A model generated the notes under the pieces. It was given only the letters and a program-made list of their open reading frames with translations. It was not told the DNA's origin and made no database searches. From Pseudomonas gingeri (GTDB lineage Bacteria > Pseudomonadota > Gammaproteobacteria > Pseudomonadales > Pseudomonadaceae), in NCBI RefSeq assembly GCF_013386165.1, contig NZ_JACAOS010000024.1, positions 1-64,000 on the forward strand: 64,000 nucleotides of DNA, read 5' to 3'. This document shows positions 18,514 to 27,769 of this stretch, in pieces; position 1 is the first letter of the stretch; each line of letters begins with the position of its first letter. The translations under genes were made by a program, and so were the position numbers.

Positions 18514-18735
18514 TCACGCAGCCTTTAGCTGTGACACCGAAGCGAGAGACTCGTGAGTATCACGGGCCTCGATCCTGGCCATAACCCAACCCATCACTTC
18601 GCTTTCAACCCAGCCGACAGCCCTGTCACCCAATGACACTGGCTTCGGAAAGCTCCCCTCGCTGATGTACTTGTAGATCGTGGACCGACCCAGGCCGGTG
18701 GCGTGCTTGACGTCTTTCAGGCGAATGATCCTCAT
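18514..18735 (-). CDS. alpA: AlpA-family phage/satellite regulator
   Basis: Protein of 73 residues, MRIIRLKDVKHATGLGRSTI, then KYISEGSFPKPVSLG, the standard AlpA/MerR-like winged HTH. ATG 18735 lies seven bases after GAGGAG; the frame is open to 18870 but that extension runs through a G homopolymer. AlpA proteins activate excision or early genes in P4-like and other integrative elements. It lies upstream of the Gp2-like gene on the same strand. Confidence 0.88.
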   Translation of the reverse strand: MRIIRLKDVKHATGLGRSTIYKYISEGSFPKPVSLGDRAVGWVESEVMGWVMARIEARDTHESLASVSQLKAA

Positions 18736-18840
18736 GAACTGGCTCCTCTGTATTCCGTTCAGAGGATTGGGAGATCCTGTAAAGAAATACGCGCCACGCC
18801 CATCAGAGCGTGAACCCTCCTGGTTTGCCGAAAAGTTCTC

Positions 18841-18852
18841 GGGGGGGGGGGG
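18841..18852. repeat. 12-G homopolymer upstream of alpA
   Basis: Twelve consecutive G residues about 105 bases upstream of the alpA start. Such tracts can slip during replication or be miscalled during sequencing. Confidence 0.9.
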
Positions 18853-19518
18853 CTGAATCAGCACCGGCATCTCCTGCGCTGAAGTAGTGGCCGCAAACTG
18901 GCGTCACTTAGCGTAAGAGCTTAAATGGCCAGTGGCGGTTGAGCCAGCACATCCATTTCCGCATCAGGCAGTTTCACTGATTCCTTAGCCAGACCAGGAT
19001 GCGCGACGACGAATCAATTCTGCCGTGCATAGACCAAGGATCGTCTATGCACGCACCTGGCGATGACCGTCGCCTCAGCCGTCCACCCAAGACGACAGAT
19101 GCCTACCTCAATCATTCGCTCCGCGTAGTAAGCGAGTCTCACTGGGACTGGCGGACACGGCCCATCAACGCCCGCATAGCGCCGCCAACCTCACCAATAC
19201 TCGATACATCCCCCAGGAGCATTGCAAAGCATCACTGGCGTCCTCATGAGAGCTCCCAAAAATGGCCTTCCTAAAAGCCGTAGCGATTCACATGGTGAAG
19301 GTCCGCTATCTACTGTTAAAACACTGAAAATAACGGCTACAAAGCCTTTATTCATTAACTATCAAAGATAAATAAAAACCTAGAATATTCATAGAGTAAA
19401 TATAGAGCCGTATTTGATTTACCATAGATAGTCTATAGGTTATACCTAGAATTCAGATAGAATCACGAACTCAAATGATAACAATTCTCAACAGAGAATT
19501 TACAAATAGGCTTTTGCC
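18853..19518. other. Intergenic with AT-rich segment, no gene seen
   Basis: No open frame has support from codon use or a ribosome site. The right part (about 19310-19480) is very AT-rich and includes the near-palindrome CTATAGGTTATACCTAG, and likely holds the promoter of the 19519 gene. Confidence 0.45.
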
Positions 19519-20433
19519 ATGGGAAAGAAGGATGGTCTTGTCTTTAACGATGACTGGCACGATGAGCTGGCACGACTGCTCGACGAGCACCAGCCGAACA
19601 ATCGTCATGACATTTGGTTATGGTTACACCTATGCCGCGACGAGCAAGCCGGCTTCGACCCTGCCAGCTGCAACGGCAGGACCATGCGAAATGAAATCGC
19701 CCGATGGCTGAAAGACAAGACTGATCTCCGCACAGACATCCCGTCACTAAAGGACAGGCGTCTGGTTCCAGACGCCAAGTTAAAGTGGGTTGACGAAGGT
19801 GAAAGGCAGTATCGATGGCTGCTGCACAGAGTTGTGGGCATCACTGCTTCAAGGCCTCCTCGGGAGCTACCTGACGGTTTAGAGCACCTCACCGACAAAA
19901 ATCGCTTCATCGCCATGCTCGATCTCTGGGGTGTCAACCTTAAAATTAAATCAGATGCCATCGAAGATCTTCGCAACGCTTGGTGTAAACACAAAGCGAA
20001 GGACCGTGACTTCGAGTGGTTCGAAGACAAAAAGGACGGCGCCCGACGCTGCAAATGTGCCTGGGAGTGGCTAGAGAAAAACCATACCCCCCTACCTGAA
20101 GAGCAGCGCCCCATCAGCAACTACCAAGAACTGCTCATGTTCTTCGACCAAGCTTATCTTCGAAGCTATGAACAGAAGACGATGATCCAAGAGATCAAGA
20201 AGCGATGGAGTCGCCAGCAGTTCGATGATCGCAACGCTGACAAGAAGCAAGTTAACATCATGCTGTCGAAAACAGTCATCACTCTTCTTGATGAACTGGC
20301 CAAAAAGCATGATCAGAAACGAGCCCAAGTCCTAGAGCACCTAATAACGATGGCGTCCGAGCAAGGCATGATAGAAAAAACACTTCACCCGTCACGCACC
20401 GGAAGAGGCAGCGACAGAGACCGGCAGCAGTAA
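19519..20433 (+). CDS. Element-associated protein with RHH-like C-terminus
   Basis: Protein of 304 residues. The N-terminal 220 residues are rich in Trp, Asp and Lys and unfamiliar. Residues about 240-280 read KKQVNIMLSKTVITLLDELA, followed by RAQVLEHLI, which resembles a ribbon-helix-helix DNA-binding unit of the MatP/Arc kind. It begins at ATG 19519 with only a weak AGG upstream. It is followed by a strong hairpin terminator and lies close to tRNA-Ser. It may bind DNA of the element, but the function is unknown. Confidence 0.65.
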   Translation: MGKKDGLVFNDDWHDELARLLDEHQPNNRHDIWLWLHLCRDEQAGFDPASCNGRTMRNEIARWLKDKTDLRTDIPSLKDRRLVPDAKLKWVDEGERQYRWLLHRVVGITASRPPRELPDGLEHLTDKNRFIAMLDLWGVNLKIKSDAIEDLRNAWCKHKAKDRDFEWFEDKKDGARRCKCAWEWLEKNHTPLPEEQRPISNYQELLMFFDQAYLRSYEQKTMIQEIKKRWSRQQFDDRNADKKQVNIMLSKTVITLLDELAKKHDQKRAQVLEHLITMASEQGMIEKTLHPSRTGRGSDRDRQQ

Positions 20434-20481
20434 ACCGACGCAAACATCCCCCAAGCGATCATTGATGTAGCCCAGTCGCCC

Positions 20482-20520
20482 ACCCTGCGCCTCAGAGCCA
20501 AAAGGCTCTAAGCGCAGGGT
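20482..20520 (+). terminator. Terminator-like hairpin after 19519 gene
   Basis: Outer arms ACCCTGCGC and GCGCAGGGT, inner arms AGAGCC and GGCTCT, loop AAAA. No T-run follows, so it may stop transcription only partly or protect the mRNA 3' end. Confidence 0.6.
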
Positions 20521-20821
20521 CGGAGCCCACTTCAGCACTCATGAGTGATAAGACCAATCCAGTGACCGACGATCACTGTTAGTGAAAGCCAGCAGGCACA
20601 GCGACTCAATACAGGGATTGCGACATGACGACGATAGAGTGCAGACCGACCACGCACAGCAAGGCCGCAGATGGCTAGGTCGCGCACGTCATACGATCTG
20701 ATGAGTATTTTTATGCCAGACGCTCACACCGCTGCATTCACACCCCTTTAAAGGGCGGCGGAGCAAAATCACACAAAAGCAGAGTGGGGGAACAAATGGG
20801 GGAACAGAAACCACAGAAAGC

Positions 20822-20849
20822 AAAAAGGCCCCATAAAATGGGGCCTTTA
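20822..20849 (-). terminator. Rho-independent terminator of tRNA-Ser
   Basis: On the minus strand, AAAGGCCCC and GGGGCCTTT form a stem around ATTTTAT, followed by a T-run. It lies 10 bases beyond the CCA end of tRNA-Ser. Confidence 0.85.
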
Positions 20850-20859
20850 AGTACAAGTA

Positions 20860-20949
20860 TGGCGGAGAGATAGGGATTCGAACCCTAGGTACCGGTGAAG
20901 GTACAACGGATTTCGAATCCGTCCCATTCGGCCACTCTGGCATCTCTCC
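20860..20949 (-). tRNA. serU: tRNA-Ser(CGA)
   Basis: A full 90-base class II tRNA with the acceptor pair GGAGAGA/TCTCTCC, D arm, anticodon loop TTCGAAA (anticodon CGA), a long variable arm, the T arm GGTTCGAATCC and an encoded CCA. This gene is a common integration site in Pseudomonas. The accessory region to its left adjoins its 3' end, as expected for an integrative element, though no duplicated 3' end was found inside the window. The symbol is a guess by analogy. Confidence 0.95.
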
Positions 20950-21033
20950 AACGGCGCGCATCATAACAACACTTTTGCCGGAAGCGAAGCCCCAATTGCA
21001 AAAAAATTACGTGCTATCAGATGCTTGCGTCGA

Positions 21034-21744
21034 TTACAGCGGTACACCCAGACGATTGGCGACTTCTTCGTAGGCTTCGATGACATCACCGAGCCCCTGG
21101 CGGAAGCGGTCCTTGTCCATCTTCTTGCGTGTTTCCTTGTCCCACAGGCGGCAGCCATCCGGGCTGAACTCGTCGCCCAGGACGATCTGGCCGTGGAATA
21201 CGCCGAACTCCAGCTTGAAGTCCACCAGCAGCAGGCCGGCTTCGTCGAACAGCTGGCTCAGCACTTCATTGACCTTGAGCGACAGCTCCTTCATTCGAAC
21301 AAGCTGCTCGGCAGTCCCCCAACCGAACGCCACGACGTGGGATTCGTTGATGAACGGGTCGCCCTTGGCGTCGTCCTTGAGGAACAGTTCGAAGGTGTAG
21401 GGGTTGAGCTTCAAGCCCTCTTCCACGCCCAGACGCTTGACCAGGCTGCCGGCCGCGTAGTTGCGCACCACGCATTCCACCGGGATCATGTCGAGCTTCT
21501 TCACCAGGCATTCGTTATCGCCCAGCAGCTTGTCGAACTGGGTCGGGATACCGGCCGCTTCGAGCTTCTGCATGATGAAGGCGTTGAACTTGTTGTTGAC
21601 CATGCCCTTGCGGTCCAGCTGTTCGATGCGCTTGCCGTCGAACGCCGAGGTGTCGTTGCGAAACAGCAGGATCAAACGGTCGGCGTCATCGGTCTTGTAA
21701 ACCGATTTGGCTTTGCCGCGGTAGAGTTCTTCACGTTTTTCCAT
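21034..21744 (-). CDS. purC: Phosphoribosylaminoimidazole-succinocarboxamide synthase (SAICAR synthase)
   Basis: Cytoplasmic purine-synthesis enzyme that joins CAIR and aspartate using ATP. It has 236 residues, the usual bacterial length, beginning [20 protein letters not shown]. Other signatures are [15 protein letters not shown] and [10 protein letters not shown]. The gene overlaps the end of the MBL-hydrolase gene by 14 bases and is the last gene of the dapA-bamC-MBL-purC run. Confidence 0.97.
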   Translation of the reverse strand: MEKREELYRGKAKSVYKTDDADRLILLFRNDTSAFDGKRIEQLDRKGMVNNKFNAFIMQKLEAAGIPTQFDKLLGDNECLVKKLDMIPVECVVRNYAAGSLVKRLGVEEGLKLNPYTFELFLKDDAKGDPFINESHVVAFGWGTAEQLVRMKELSLKVNEVLSQLFDEAGLLLVDFKLEFGVFHGQIVLGDEFSPDGCRLWDKETRKKMDKDRFRQGLGDVIEAYEEVANRLGVPL

Positions 21745-22531
21745 GATGGGCTCCGCTTGTTAAGTTGTTGGGCCAGGCGATATGTCGCCAGTCGAGCCCT
21801 GAATCTTGATCGGCCAATTGCAGCCAGTCCGGGTCGCACCCAAGGGTGTCGACAAAACATTGCCGGGCCAGCCGCGGCAGGTTGTTCTTGCTGCTGAGGT
21901 GGGCCAGTACCAGGTGTTGCAGGTCTTGCCAGCCCAACTCGGCCACCAGGCTCGCGGCCTGGTGGTTGTTCAAATGTCCCAGCTCGCCACCGACCCGCTG
22001 CTTGAGAAAAGCCGGGTAATGCCCACGACCCAGCAGGTCGCGGCAATGGTTGGACTCGATCATCAAGGCATCGAGACCGCTGTAGCTGTCCATGACCCGG
22101 CCACAATAGGAACCCAGGTCGGTCAGCAGGCCGAAACGCCGTTGACCGTCACTGAACACGTACTGCGTCGGCTCAAGAGCATCGTGGGCCACCGACACCA
22201 CTTCGATGCTCAAGGCGCCCACCTGCAAGGTCTCGCCACCCGCCACGAAACCGGCGGGCTCGATGGGCTTGCGCAGGCCGCGCAAGGTGCCACGGCTCAG
22301 GTACACCGGTAGATTGTAGCGCCGAGACAGCAAACCCACGCCATGCACGTGGTCGGCATGTTCGTGGGTGACCAGAATCGCACTCAATTGCGTCGGGCTC
22401 ACCCCAAGGCGAGCCAGACGTCGTTCGGTTTCCCGTAGCGAGAAACCACAATCGACCAGGATCAGCGTGTCTTCACTGGCGATCAGCGTGCCGTTCCCTT
22501 GGCTACCACTGCCGAGAACGGCAAAGCGCAC
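21731..22531 (-). CDS. MBL-fold metallo-hydrolase
   Basis: Protein of 266 residues with the metallo-beta-lactamase metal motif [11 protein letters not shown] near residue 55 and a start [17 protein letters not shown] typical of the YycJ/WalJ-like group. Further metal ligands are expected in LLTDLG and VLAHLS. It lies 3 bases after bamC and overlaps purC. YycJ-like enzymes are thought to be 5'-to-3' exonucleases; the exact role in Pseudomonas is not settled. Confidence 0.9.
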   Translation of the reverse strand: MRFAVLGSGSQGNGTLIASEDTLILVDCGFSLRETERRLARLGVSPTQLSAILVTHEHADHVHGVGLLSRRYNLPVYLSRGTLRGLRKPIEPAGFVAGGETLQVGALSIEVVSVAHDALEPTQYVFSDGQRRFGLLTDLGSYCGRVMDSYSGLDALMIESNHCRDLLGRGHYPAFLKQRVGGELGHLNNHQAASLVAELGWQDLQHLVLAHLSSKNNLPRLARQCFVDTLGCDPDWLQLADQDSGLDWRHIAWPNNLTSGAHHGKT

Positions 22532-22534
22532 CGA

Positions 22535-23638
22535 TCAGCCCAGGTTGTCTTGAATCACGCCCAACACGCGACGGGCCACATCGGCCGGTGCCACGGTGTT
22601 GATGTCTTTCTCGACGGTGACCTGGACGCTGTCGCCGACCTTGCTCAGGCGAACCTGATAACGCACGGCACGGGTTTCGATCTCTTCCTTGCTCGGTTTG
22701 CTGCCGAACAGACGACCGAAGAAACCAGGCTCTTCGCTCTTCTTCTCGGATTTTTCCGCCAAGTTGATGTAGTACAGGCCCAGGCTGCGGTTGATGTCTT
22801 CGACACGCCACTCACCCTGCTCCAGCGCACGGCCGACACTCGACCAGGCACGGTCGAGGTCTTCACCGACGTTGAGCACCGGGTTGCCGCTGCCATCCTG
22901 GCTCAGGCTGACACGGCTCGGGGTATCGAAATCACGCGCGGCCAGCAACGACACCGAACCGCCCTTCTCGGCGCTGCGGCTCATGCTCGAGAGCATTTCG
23001 TCGACCAGGGCCGAGTCCAGGCCGAGGTTGACCGAGTGCGGAGTGAAATCGACGTTGGCGGTGCTGCCGACCGGGCGCTGGGCACTGACCACGTAGACTT
23101 CACTGGTATTGCGCTGCACGCCCGGTTCGATACGAACCCGTACGCGGGTTTCGTTGTCACCCGCGGCCAGGCGCTTGCCCATGGCTGCGGAGAGTTCGTC
23201 GGAACGCTGCCAGGCAGTGGTGAATTCCCCGGTCTGTGGGCGCTGTGCGTCGATCCGGAAACCGTTGTCCTGGAAGAACTGCAACGCCACTGGCCAGACT
23301 TCGGCCGGCGTGTGCTGGGCCATGACCCAACGCGTATCGCCGCTTTTCTGCAGGCTGTAGTCACTGGCGCTGGCCGCGACCTGCAAAGGCAGCGGACGCG
23401 GTACTTCGAACGGGCCCTTGGTGGTGTCGTCGGCGACGTTGCGCGGAATCGGCAGCAGGGGGTCAAGGTGCTTATCGACGCTGACACCCGCTGGCAGCTG
23501 CATGGCCGGCGTCTGTTTCGAATCCAGGTAATCGCTGCCGCGGTCGCGGAAATAACCTTCCGGGCCCCAAATCCAGGCGCAGCCACTGGTGCTGGAGATA
23601 ATCAAGGCAAGTGCAGAAAGTCCGGCCAATCGCTTCAT
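22535..23638 (-). CDS. bamC: BAM complex lipoprotein BamC (NlpB)
   Basis: Outer-membrane lipoprotein of 367 residues that binds BamD and assists beta-barrel assembly. The lipobox is at SSTSGCAW near residue 20. An unstructured stretch follows, with YLDSKQTPAMQLPAGVS, and then two helix-grip domains. It is a little longer than the E. coli protein, as is normal in Pseudomonas. It starts 17 bases after dapA, the conserved order. Confidence 0.95.
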   Translation of the reverse strand: MKRLAGLSALALIISSTSGCAWIWGPEGYFRDRGSDYLDSKQTPAMQLPAGVSVDKHLDPLLPIPRNVADDTTKGPFEVPRPLPLQVAASASDYSLQKSGDTRWVMAQHTPAEVWPVALQFFQDNGFRIDAQRPQTGEFTTAWQRSDELSAAMGKRLAAGDNETRVRVRIEPGVQRNTSEVYVVSAQRPVGSTANVDFTPHSVNLGLDSALVDEMLSSMSRSAEKGGSVSLLAARDFDTPSRVSLSQDGSGNPVLNVGEDLDRAWSSVGRALEQGEWRVEDINRSLGLYYINLAEKSEKKSEEPGFFGRLFGSKPSKEEIETRAVRYQVRLSKVGDSVQVTVEKDINTVAPADVARRVLGVIQDNLG

Positions 23639-23655
23639 GCGGGGTATTTCCTCAA

Positions 23656-24534
23656 TTAAACCAGGACGCCGGACTGGCGCATGGCCTGCCGCAGCGGTTC
23701 GTGACAGGCAGCGCTGAGCCAGGTGAGCGGCAGACGGATACCGTCCGGCATCAAGCCCATCTCATGCAGTGCCCATTTCACGGGGATAGGATTGGATTCG
23801 ATGAACAGGGTCTTGTTCAGCGGCATCAGTTTTTGGTGGATCGCCCGGGCCTCGTCGGCCTTGCCGGCCATGGCAGCGGCACACAGGTCGCTCATTTCAC
23901 GGGGTGCGACGTTGGCGGTTACCGAGATGTTGCCCTTGCCGCCGAGCAGGATCAGCTCGACCGCGGTGGCATCATCACCGGAGTACACCAGGAAATCACT
24001 GCTGACACCCGCCAGGATGGCCTTGGCCCGCTCCAGATCACCGGTGGCTTCCTTGATGCCGATGATGTTCGGCACGCTCGACAAGCGAATCACGGTCTCT
24101 GCCTGCATGTCGCACGCGGTACGACCCGGAACGTTGTAGAGGATCTGCGGGATGTCGACGGCTTCGGCGATGGCGCGGAAATGCTGGTACAAGCCTTCCT
24201 GGGTCGGCTTGTTGTAATAAGGAGTCACCAGCAGGCACGCATCGGCGCCGGCGGTTTTCGCATTGATGGTCAGCTCGATCGCTTCACGCGTCGAATTGGC
24301 GCCCGTACCGGCAATCACCGGGATACGTCCTGCCACCTGATCAACCACGCGACGAATCACTTCGATATGCTCGTTCACATCGAGAGTGGCCGACTCACCT
24401 GTGGTGCCGACCGCGACAATGGCGTTGGTGCCGTTTTGCAGGTGGAAGTCCACCAGTTTGCTCAGGCTGTCCCAGTCAAGACGACCCTGTGCATCCATGG
24501 GTGTGACCAGTGCCACCATACTGCCCGCAATCAT
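23656..24534 (-). CDS. dapA: 4-hydroxy-tetrahydrodipicolinate synthase
   Basis: First committed enzyme of lysine and diaminopimelate synthesis, joining pyruvate and aspartate semialdehyde. It has 292 residues beginning [17 protein letters not shown]. It shows [10 protein letters not shown] (substrate phosphate/hydroxyl site), YNVPGRT (catalytic Tyr) and [10 protein letters not shown] (Schiff-base Lys). ATG 24534 gives the family N-terminus; the frame is open to 24582. It is divergent from gcvR. Confidence 0.97.
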   Translation of the reverse strand: MIAGSMVALVTPMDAQGRLDWDSLSKLVDFHLQNGTNAIVAVGTTGESATLDVNEHIEVIRRVVDQVAGRIPVIAGTGANSTREAIELTINAKTAGADACLLVTPYYNKPTQEGLYQHFRAIAEAVDIPQILYNVPGRTACDMQAETVIRLSSVPNIIGIKEATGDLERAKAILAGVSSDFLVYSGDDATAVELILLGGKGNISVTANVAPREMSDLCAAAMAGKADEARAIHQKLMPLNKTLFIESNPIPVKWALHEMGLMPDGIRLPLTWLSAACHEPLRQAMRQSGVLV

Positions 24535-24861
24535 GCAACCGCTCCTGCCGGAAAAAGAGAGCGGTAATGGTACTGGCGCCATCAGGCTTGTACAAGCGAA
24601 GTACTGTCTATGAGCATTCCCCTGAGCGCAGGTTTTCGCTACCCTTCAGACTTTGATCGGTACTGAGTCCCTCATGTGCCGGGTTCCAGCCTCCATTTTC
24701 GCTGCCCAAAGCCCGATCAGGCCTGGCCGCTGCCCGTCCTCTGCGAGGCGGCACCCGGCGCCAACGCTCGATCCCAGGCCTCGCCATGCGCATCCGGACA
24801 GCCGAACCCAGCCCGCGACCGACGCCAAGGTATCGACCGCTCATCGCTCTAGGAATGCTGC
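24535..24861. other. Divergent dapA/gcvR promoter region
   Basis: About 330 bases between two divergent core genes. No further gene is supported. It should hold promoters for both directions; no clear operator was identified. Confidence 0.55.
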
Positions 24862-25422
24862 ATGTCCACCCCCACAGTCCGCGAACAATTCCTTGTTATC
24901 AGTGCCCTCGGCGCCAACCCCATGGAGCTGACCAACGTCCTGTGCCGCGCCAGCCATGAAAATCGTTGCGCCGTCGTAACCTCACGCCTGACCCGCCATG
25001 GCGAGTACAGCGCGCTGGTCCTGCAGATTTCCGGTAGCTGGGACGCCTTGGCGCGTCTTGAAGCCGGTTTGCCGAACCTGGCGAAGAAACACGCCTTCAT
25101 CGTCAGCGTGGTGCGCAGCGGCGCCCTGGAGAATCGTCCCCAGGCGCTACCGTACGTCGCTTATGTCAGCTCGGCCTACCGCTCGGACATCATCAACGAG
25201 CTGTGCCAGTTCTTCATGGACCACAACGTCGAGCTGGAAAACCTGACCTGCGACACGTACCTGGCGCCCCAGACCGGCGGCACCATGCTCAACGCCACCT
25301 TTACCGTGACCCTGCCTGCCGGTGTGCAGATCAGCTGGTTGCGCGATCAGTTCCTGGACTTCGCCGACGCGATGAACCTCGACGCGCTGATCGAACCGTG
25401 GCGCCCACAGAACCCAATGTAA
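24862..25422 (+). CDS. gcvR: Glycine cleavage system transcriptional repressor GcvR, two ACT domains
   Basis: Protein of 186 residues beginning MSTPTVREQFLVISALGANP. Two ACT domains are visible, at about residues 10-75 and 95-175, the layout of GcvR, which acts by binding GcvA and sensing glycine. It lies 10 bases before bcp, the conserved order in Pseudomonas. The direct target here is inferred from the family. Confidence 0.92.
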   Translation: MSTPTVREQFLVISALGANPMELTNVLCRASHENRCAVVTSRLTRHGEYSALVLQISGSWDALARLEAGLPNLAKKHAFIVSVVRSGALENRPQALPYVAYVSSAYRSDIINELCQFFMDHNVELENLTCDTYLAPQTGGTMLNATFTVTLPAGVQISWLRDQFLDFADAMNLDALIEPWRPQNPM

Positions 25423-25432
25423 GGAAACCTCC

Positions 25433-25906
25433 ATGGCTGTCGTGATCGATCAACCCGTCGCCGATTTCCAGGCACCGGCCACCAGTGGGCAGGCCGTCAG
25501 CCTCGCGGGCCTCAAGGGCAAGCAGGTGGTGATCTATTTCTACCCCAAGGACAGCACCCCGGGCTGCACCACCGAGGGCCAGGGCTTTCGTGACCAGTAC
25601 GCGGCCTTCCAGGCGGCCAACACCGAAGTCTTCGGTGTGTCTCGCGACAGCCTGAAGTCCCACGAGAACTTCAAGGGCAAGCAGGAATTCCCCTTCGAGC
25701 TGATCAGCGACAAGGACGAAGCCGTCTGCCAGCTGTTCGACGTGATCAAGCTGAAGAAACTCTACGGCAAGGAATACCTGGGCGTGGACCGCAGCACCTT
25801 TCTGATTGATGCCCAAGGCGTTCTGCGCCAGGAATGGCGCGGCGTGAAGGTTCCAGGCCATGTCGATGCCGTGCTGGCAGCGGCCCAGGCACTGCACAAG
25901 GCCTGA
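25433..25906 (+). CDS. bcp: Thioredoxin-dependent peroxiredoxin Bcp/PrxQ
   Basis: Peroxidase of 157 residues that reduces hydrogen peroxide and organic peroxides. The peroxidatic Cys is Cys45 in KDSTPGCTTEGQG. The usual resolving Cys five residues later is absent. Cys99 in DEAVCQLF is the only other candidate, so this is a PrxQ with resolving Cys on another helix or a 1-Cys type. It follows gcvR closely and is probably cotranscribed. Confidence 0.95.
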   Translation: MAVVIDQPVADFQAPATSGQAVSLAGLKGKQVVIYFYPKDSTPGCTTEGQGFRDQYAAFQAANTEVFGVSRDSLKSHENFKGKQEFPFELISDKDEAVCQLFDVIKLKKLYGKEYLGVDRSTFLIDAQGVLRQEWRGVKVPGHVDAVLAAAQALHKA

Positions 25907-25920
25907 GCCGACGCGGGGCC

Positions 25921-26160
25921 TCAGGCCTTGCGCAACCAGTAACGATAAACGCCGGACGCTTCCTCTTCATGAATCAGGATGTGTCCGGCGAGCCTGGCGA
26001 AAGTGCGAAAATCGCGCTGCGATCCGGCATCGGTGGCAATCACCTTGAGCACCGCGCCACTGGCCAGGCGATTGAGCTCCAGCTTGGCCTTGAGCAACGG
26101 CAGCGGGCAGTTCAGGCCACTGGCGTCCAGCTCGGCGTCGTGCTCTACAACTTCGGTCAT
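25921..26160 (-). CDS. tusA: TusA/SirA-like sulfurtransferase
   Basis: Small cytoplasmic protein of 79 residues that carries persulfide sulfur. The key motif LDASGLNCPLPLLKAK has the sulfur-carrying Cys in CPxP. ATG 26160 gives the family start MTEVVEHDAELDASG. It converges with bcp and diverges from bepA. Whether it feeds tRNA thiolation or another path cannot be told here, so the symbol is tentative. Confidence 0.88.
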   Translation of the reverse strand: MTEVVEHDAELDASGLNCPLPLLKAKLELNRLASGAVLKVIATDAGSQRDFRTFARLAGHILIHEEEASGVYRYWLRKA

Positions 26161-26288
26161 TGCTTCACTCCTGGCGCGGTGCCGGATGGTCGATTCGAGG
26201 CACCTAGGATACCGCAAGTGGAAGGGGCTCTGGTCGCAAGCCCGGCGTCCAGCTACAGTAAGGACTTTGTCGACTCAGAGCCCTGTGC

Positions 26289-27722
26289 ATGACCTTTCTG
26301 CGCCCCACCCTGTTGACGCTCGCCTGCCTGCTCGCCTCTCCTGGCTTCGCCGACGACCTGCCGTCACTCGGCGACGCCAGTTCCGCCATTGTCTCCCCGC
26401 AACAGGAGTTCCAGCTGGGGCGTGCCTGGCTGAGCCTGTTGCGCAGCGAGGTCAAGCAACTCAATGACCCGCAGCTCAAGGATTACGTCGAGACCACCGT
26501 CTACAAGCTGGCGGAAAGCAGCCAGGTCCAGGACCGGCGCCTGGTGTTCATCCTGATCGACAGCAACCAGCTCAACGCCTTCGCAGCCCCTGGCGGGATT
26601 ATCGGGATCAACGGCGGACTGTTCCTCAATGCCCAGACCGAAGGCGAATACGCTGCGGTCCTGGCCCACGAACTGGCGCACTTGTCACAACGCCACTTCG
26701 CCCGGGGCGTGGAAGCCCAGCAACGCATGCAACTGCCGATGATGGCGGCACTGCTGACCGGGATCGTCATCGCCGCGGCGGGCGGCGGTGACGCTGGCAT
26801 CGCCACCATCGCCGGCACCCAGGCTGCGGCGTTCCAGGAGAAGCAGCGATTCTCGCGCCAGAACGAACAGGAAGCCGACCGTATCGGCATCCTCACCCTG
26901 GAAAAAGCCGGTTACGACCCACGCTCGATGCCGACCATGTTCGAGCGCCTGATGCGTATCTACCGCTTCGATGCCAAGCCGCCAGAGTTCCTGCTGACCC
27001 ACCCGGTCACCGAATCGCGGATCGCCGACACCCGCAACCGGGCCGAGCAATCCAAGCCCGGCGGTATTGAAGACAGCCAGCGTTACCAACTGATTCGGGC
27101 CCGGGTGATACTTTCCTACGAAGACTCGCCAGGCCTGGCGGCCAAGCGCTTTCGCGCGCAACTGGACGAAAACCCCAAGTCCGACGTGGCGCGTTATGGC
27201 CTGGCCATCGCGCAGCTCAAGGGGACGCAGTTGAACGAAGCGCGTGCGACCCTCAAGCCGCTGCTGGACAAGTCGCCCAACGACATCACCTACAACCTGG
27301 CGCAGATAGACCTGGACACGGCGGCCAGCCGTTTCCCCGAAGCGATGCAGCGGGTCGACAAGATGCTGCTGCAATATCCCGCCAGCTATCCGCTCAAGCA
27401 GGAACGCATCGACCTGCTGATCAAGCAGAACCACCCGGCCGAGGCGGAAAAGGCCCTGGACGACTTGCTGAAGGCGCGTCCGGATGATCCGGACGTCTGG
27501 TACCAGCTCGCCGAAACCCGTGGCCAGTCCGGCAATATCATCGGTCTGCACCAGGCACGCGCCGAGTACTTTGCATTGGTGGGTGACTTCAAGCAGGCGA
27601 TCCAGCAATTGGACTTCGCCAAGCGCCGCGCGCCGAACTTTCAACTGGCCTCACGCATTGATGCGCGCCAGAAGGAGCTGATTGATCAGGAGCGTATGGT
27701 CAAGGAGATGATGGGCGGCTGA
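26289..27722 (+). CDS. bepA: BepA-like periplasmic M48 metalloprotease with TPR domain
   Basis: Protein of 477 residues. A signal peptide ends near GFADD. The M48 zinc motif HELAHLSQRH is near residue 126, with the third ligand region ENEADRIG further on. The C-terminal half (about residues 265-470) is a TPR array. BepA helps fold or degrade LptD and other BAM substrates in the periplasm, which fits the presence of bamC nearby. A REP hairpin follows the stop. Confidence 0.93.
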   Translation: MTFLRPTLLTLACLLASPGFADDLPSLGDASSAIVSPQQEFQLGRAWLSLLRSEVKQLNDPQLKDYVETTVYKLAESSQVQDRRLVFILIDSNQLNAFAAPGGIIGINGGLFLNAQTEGEYAAVLAHELAHLSQRHFARGVEAQQRMQLPMMAALLTGIVIAAAGGGDAGIATIAGTQAAAFQEKQRFSRQNEQEADRIGILTLEKAGYDPRSMPTMFERLMRIYRFDAKPPEFLLTHPVTESRIADTRNRAEQSKPGGIEDSQRYQLIRARVILSYEDSPGLAAKRFRAQLDENPKSDVARYGLAIAQLKGTQLNEARATLKPLLDKSPNDITYNLAQIDLDTAASRFPEAMQRVDKMLLQYPASYPLKQERIDLLIKQNHPAEAEKALDDLLKARPDDPDVWYQLAETRGQSGNIIGLHQARAEYFALVGDFKQAIQQLDFAKRRAPNFQLASRIDARQKELIDQERMVKEMMGG

Positions 27723-27734
27723 TACACACAACCT

Positions 27735-27760
27735 GTAGGAGCCGGCTTGCCGGCTCCTAC
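27735..27760. repeat. Pseudomonas REP-type hairpin
   Basis: GTAGGAGCCGGC and GCCGGCTCCTAC flank a short TT centre. This is the common Pseudomonas REP motif. It lies between the convergent ends of bepA and nadA and may serve as a bidirectional transcript end. Confidence 0.85.
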
Positions 27761-27769
27761 AAATTCCCG

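Noticed and set aside
18999-19274. 91-codon frame between alpA and the 19519 gene
   Set aside because: No ribosome site, no hydrophobic or motif pattern, and codon use unlike neighbours.
21025-21897. 290-codon plus-strand frame opposite purC
   Set aside because: purC is a clear full-length core enzyme on the minus strand.
22499-23659. 386-codon plus-strand frame opposite bamC
   Set aside because: bamC on the minus strand has a lipobox and conserved neighbours; the frame is a shadow.
23611-24567. 318-codon plus-strand frame opposite dapA
   Set aside because: dapA motifs are intact on the other strand.
26685-27644. 319-codon minus-strand frame opposite bepA
   Set aside because: Shadow of a GC-rich core gene with an intact M48 motif.
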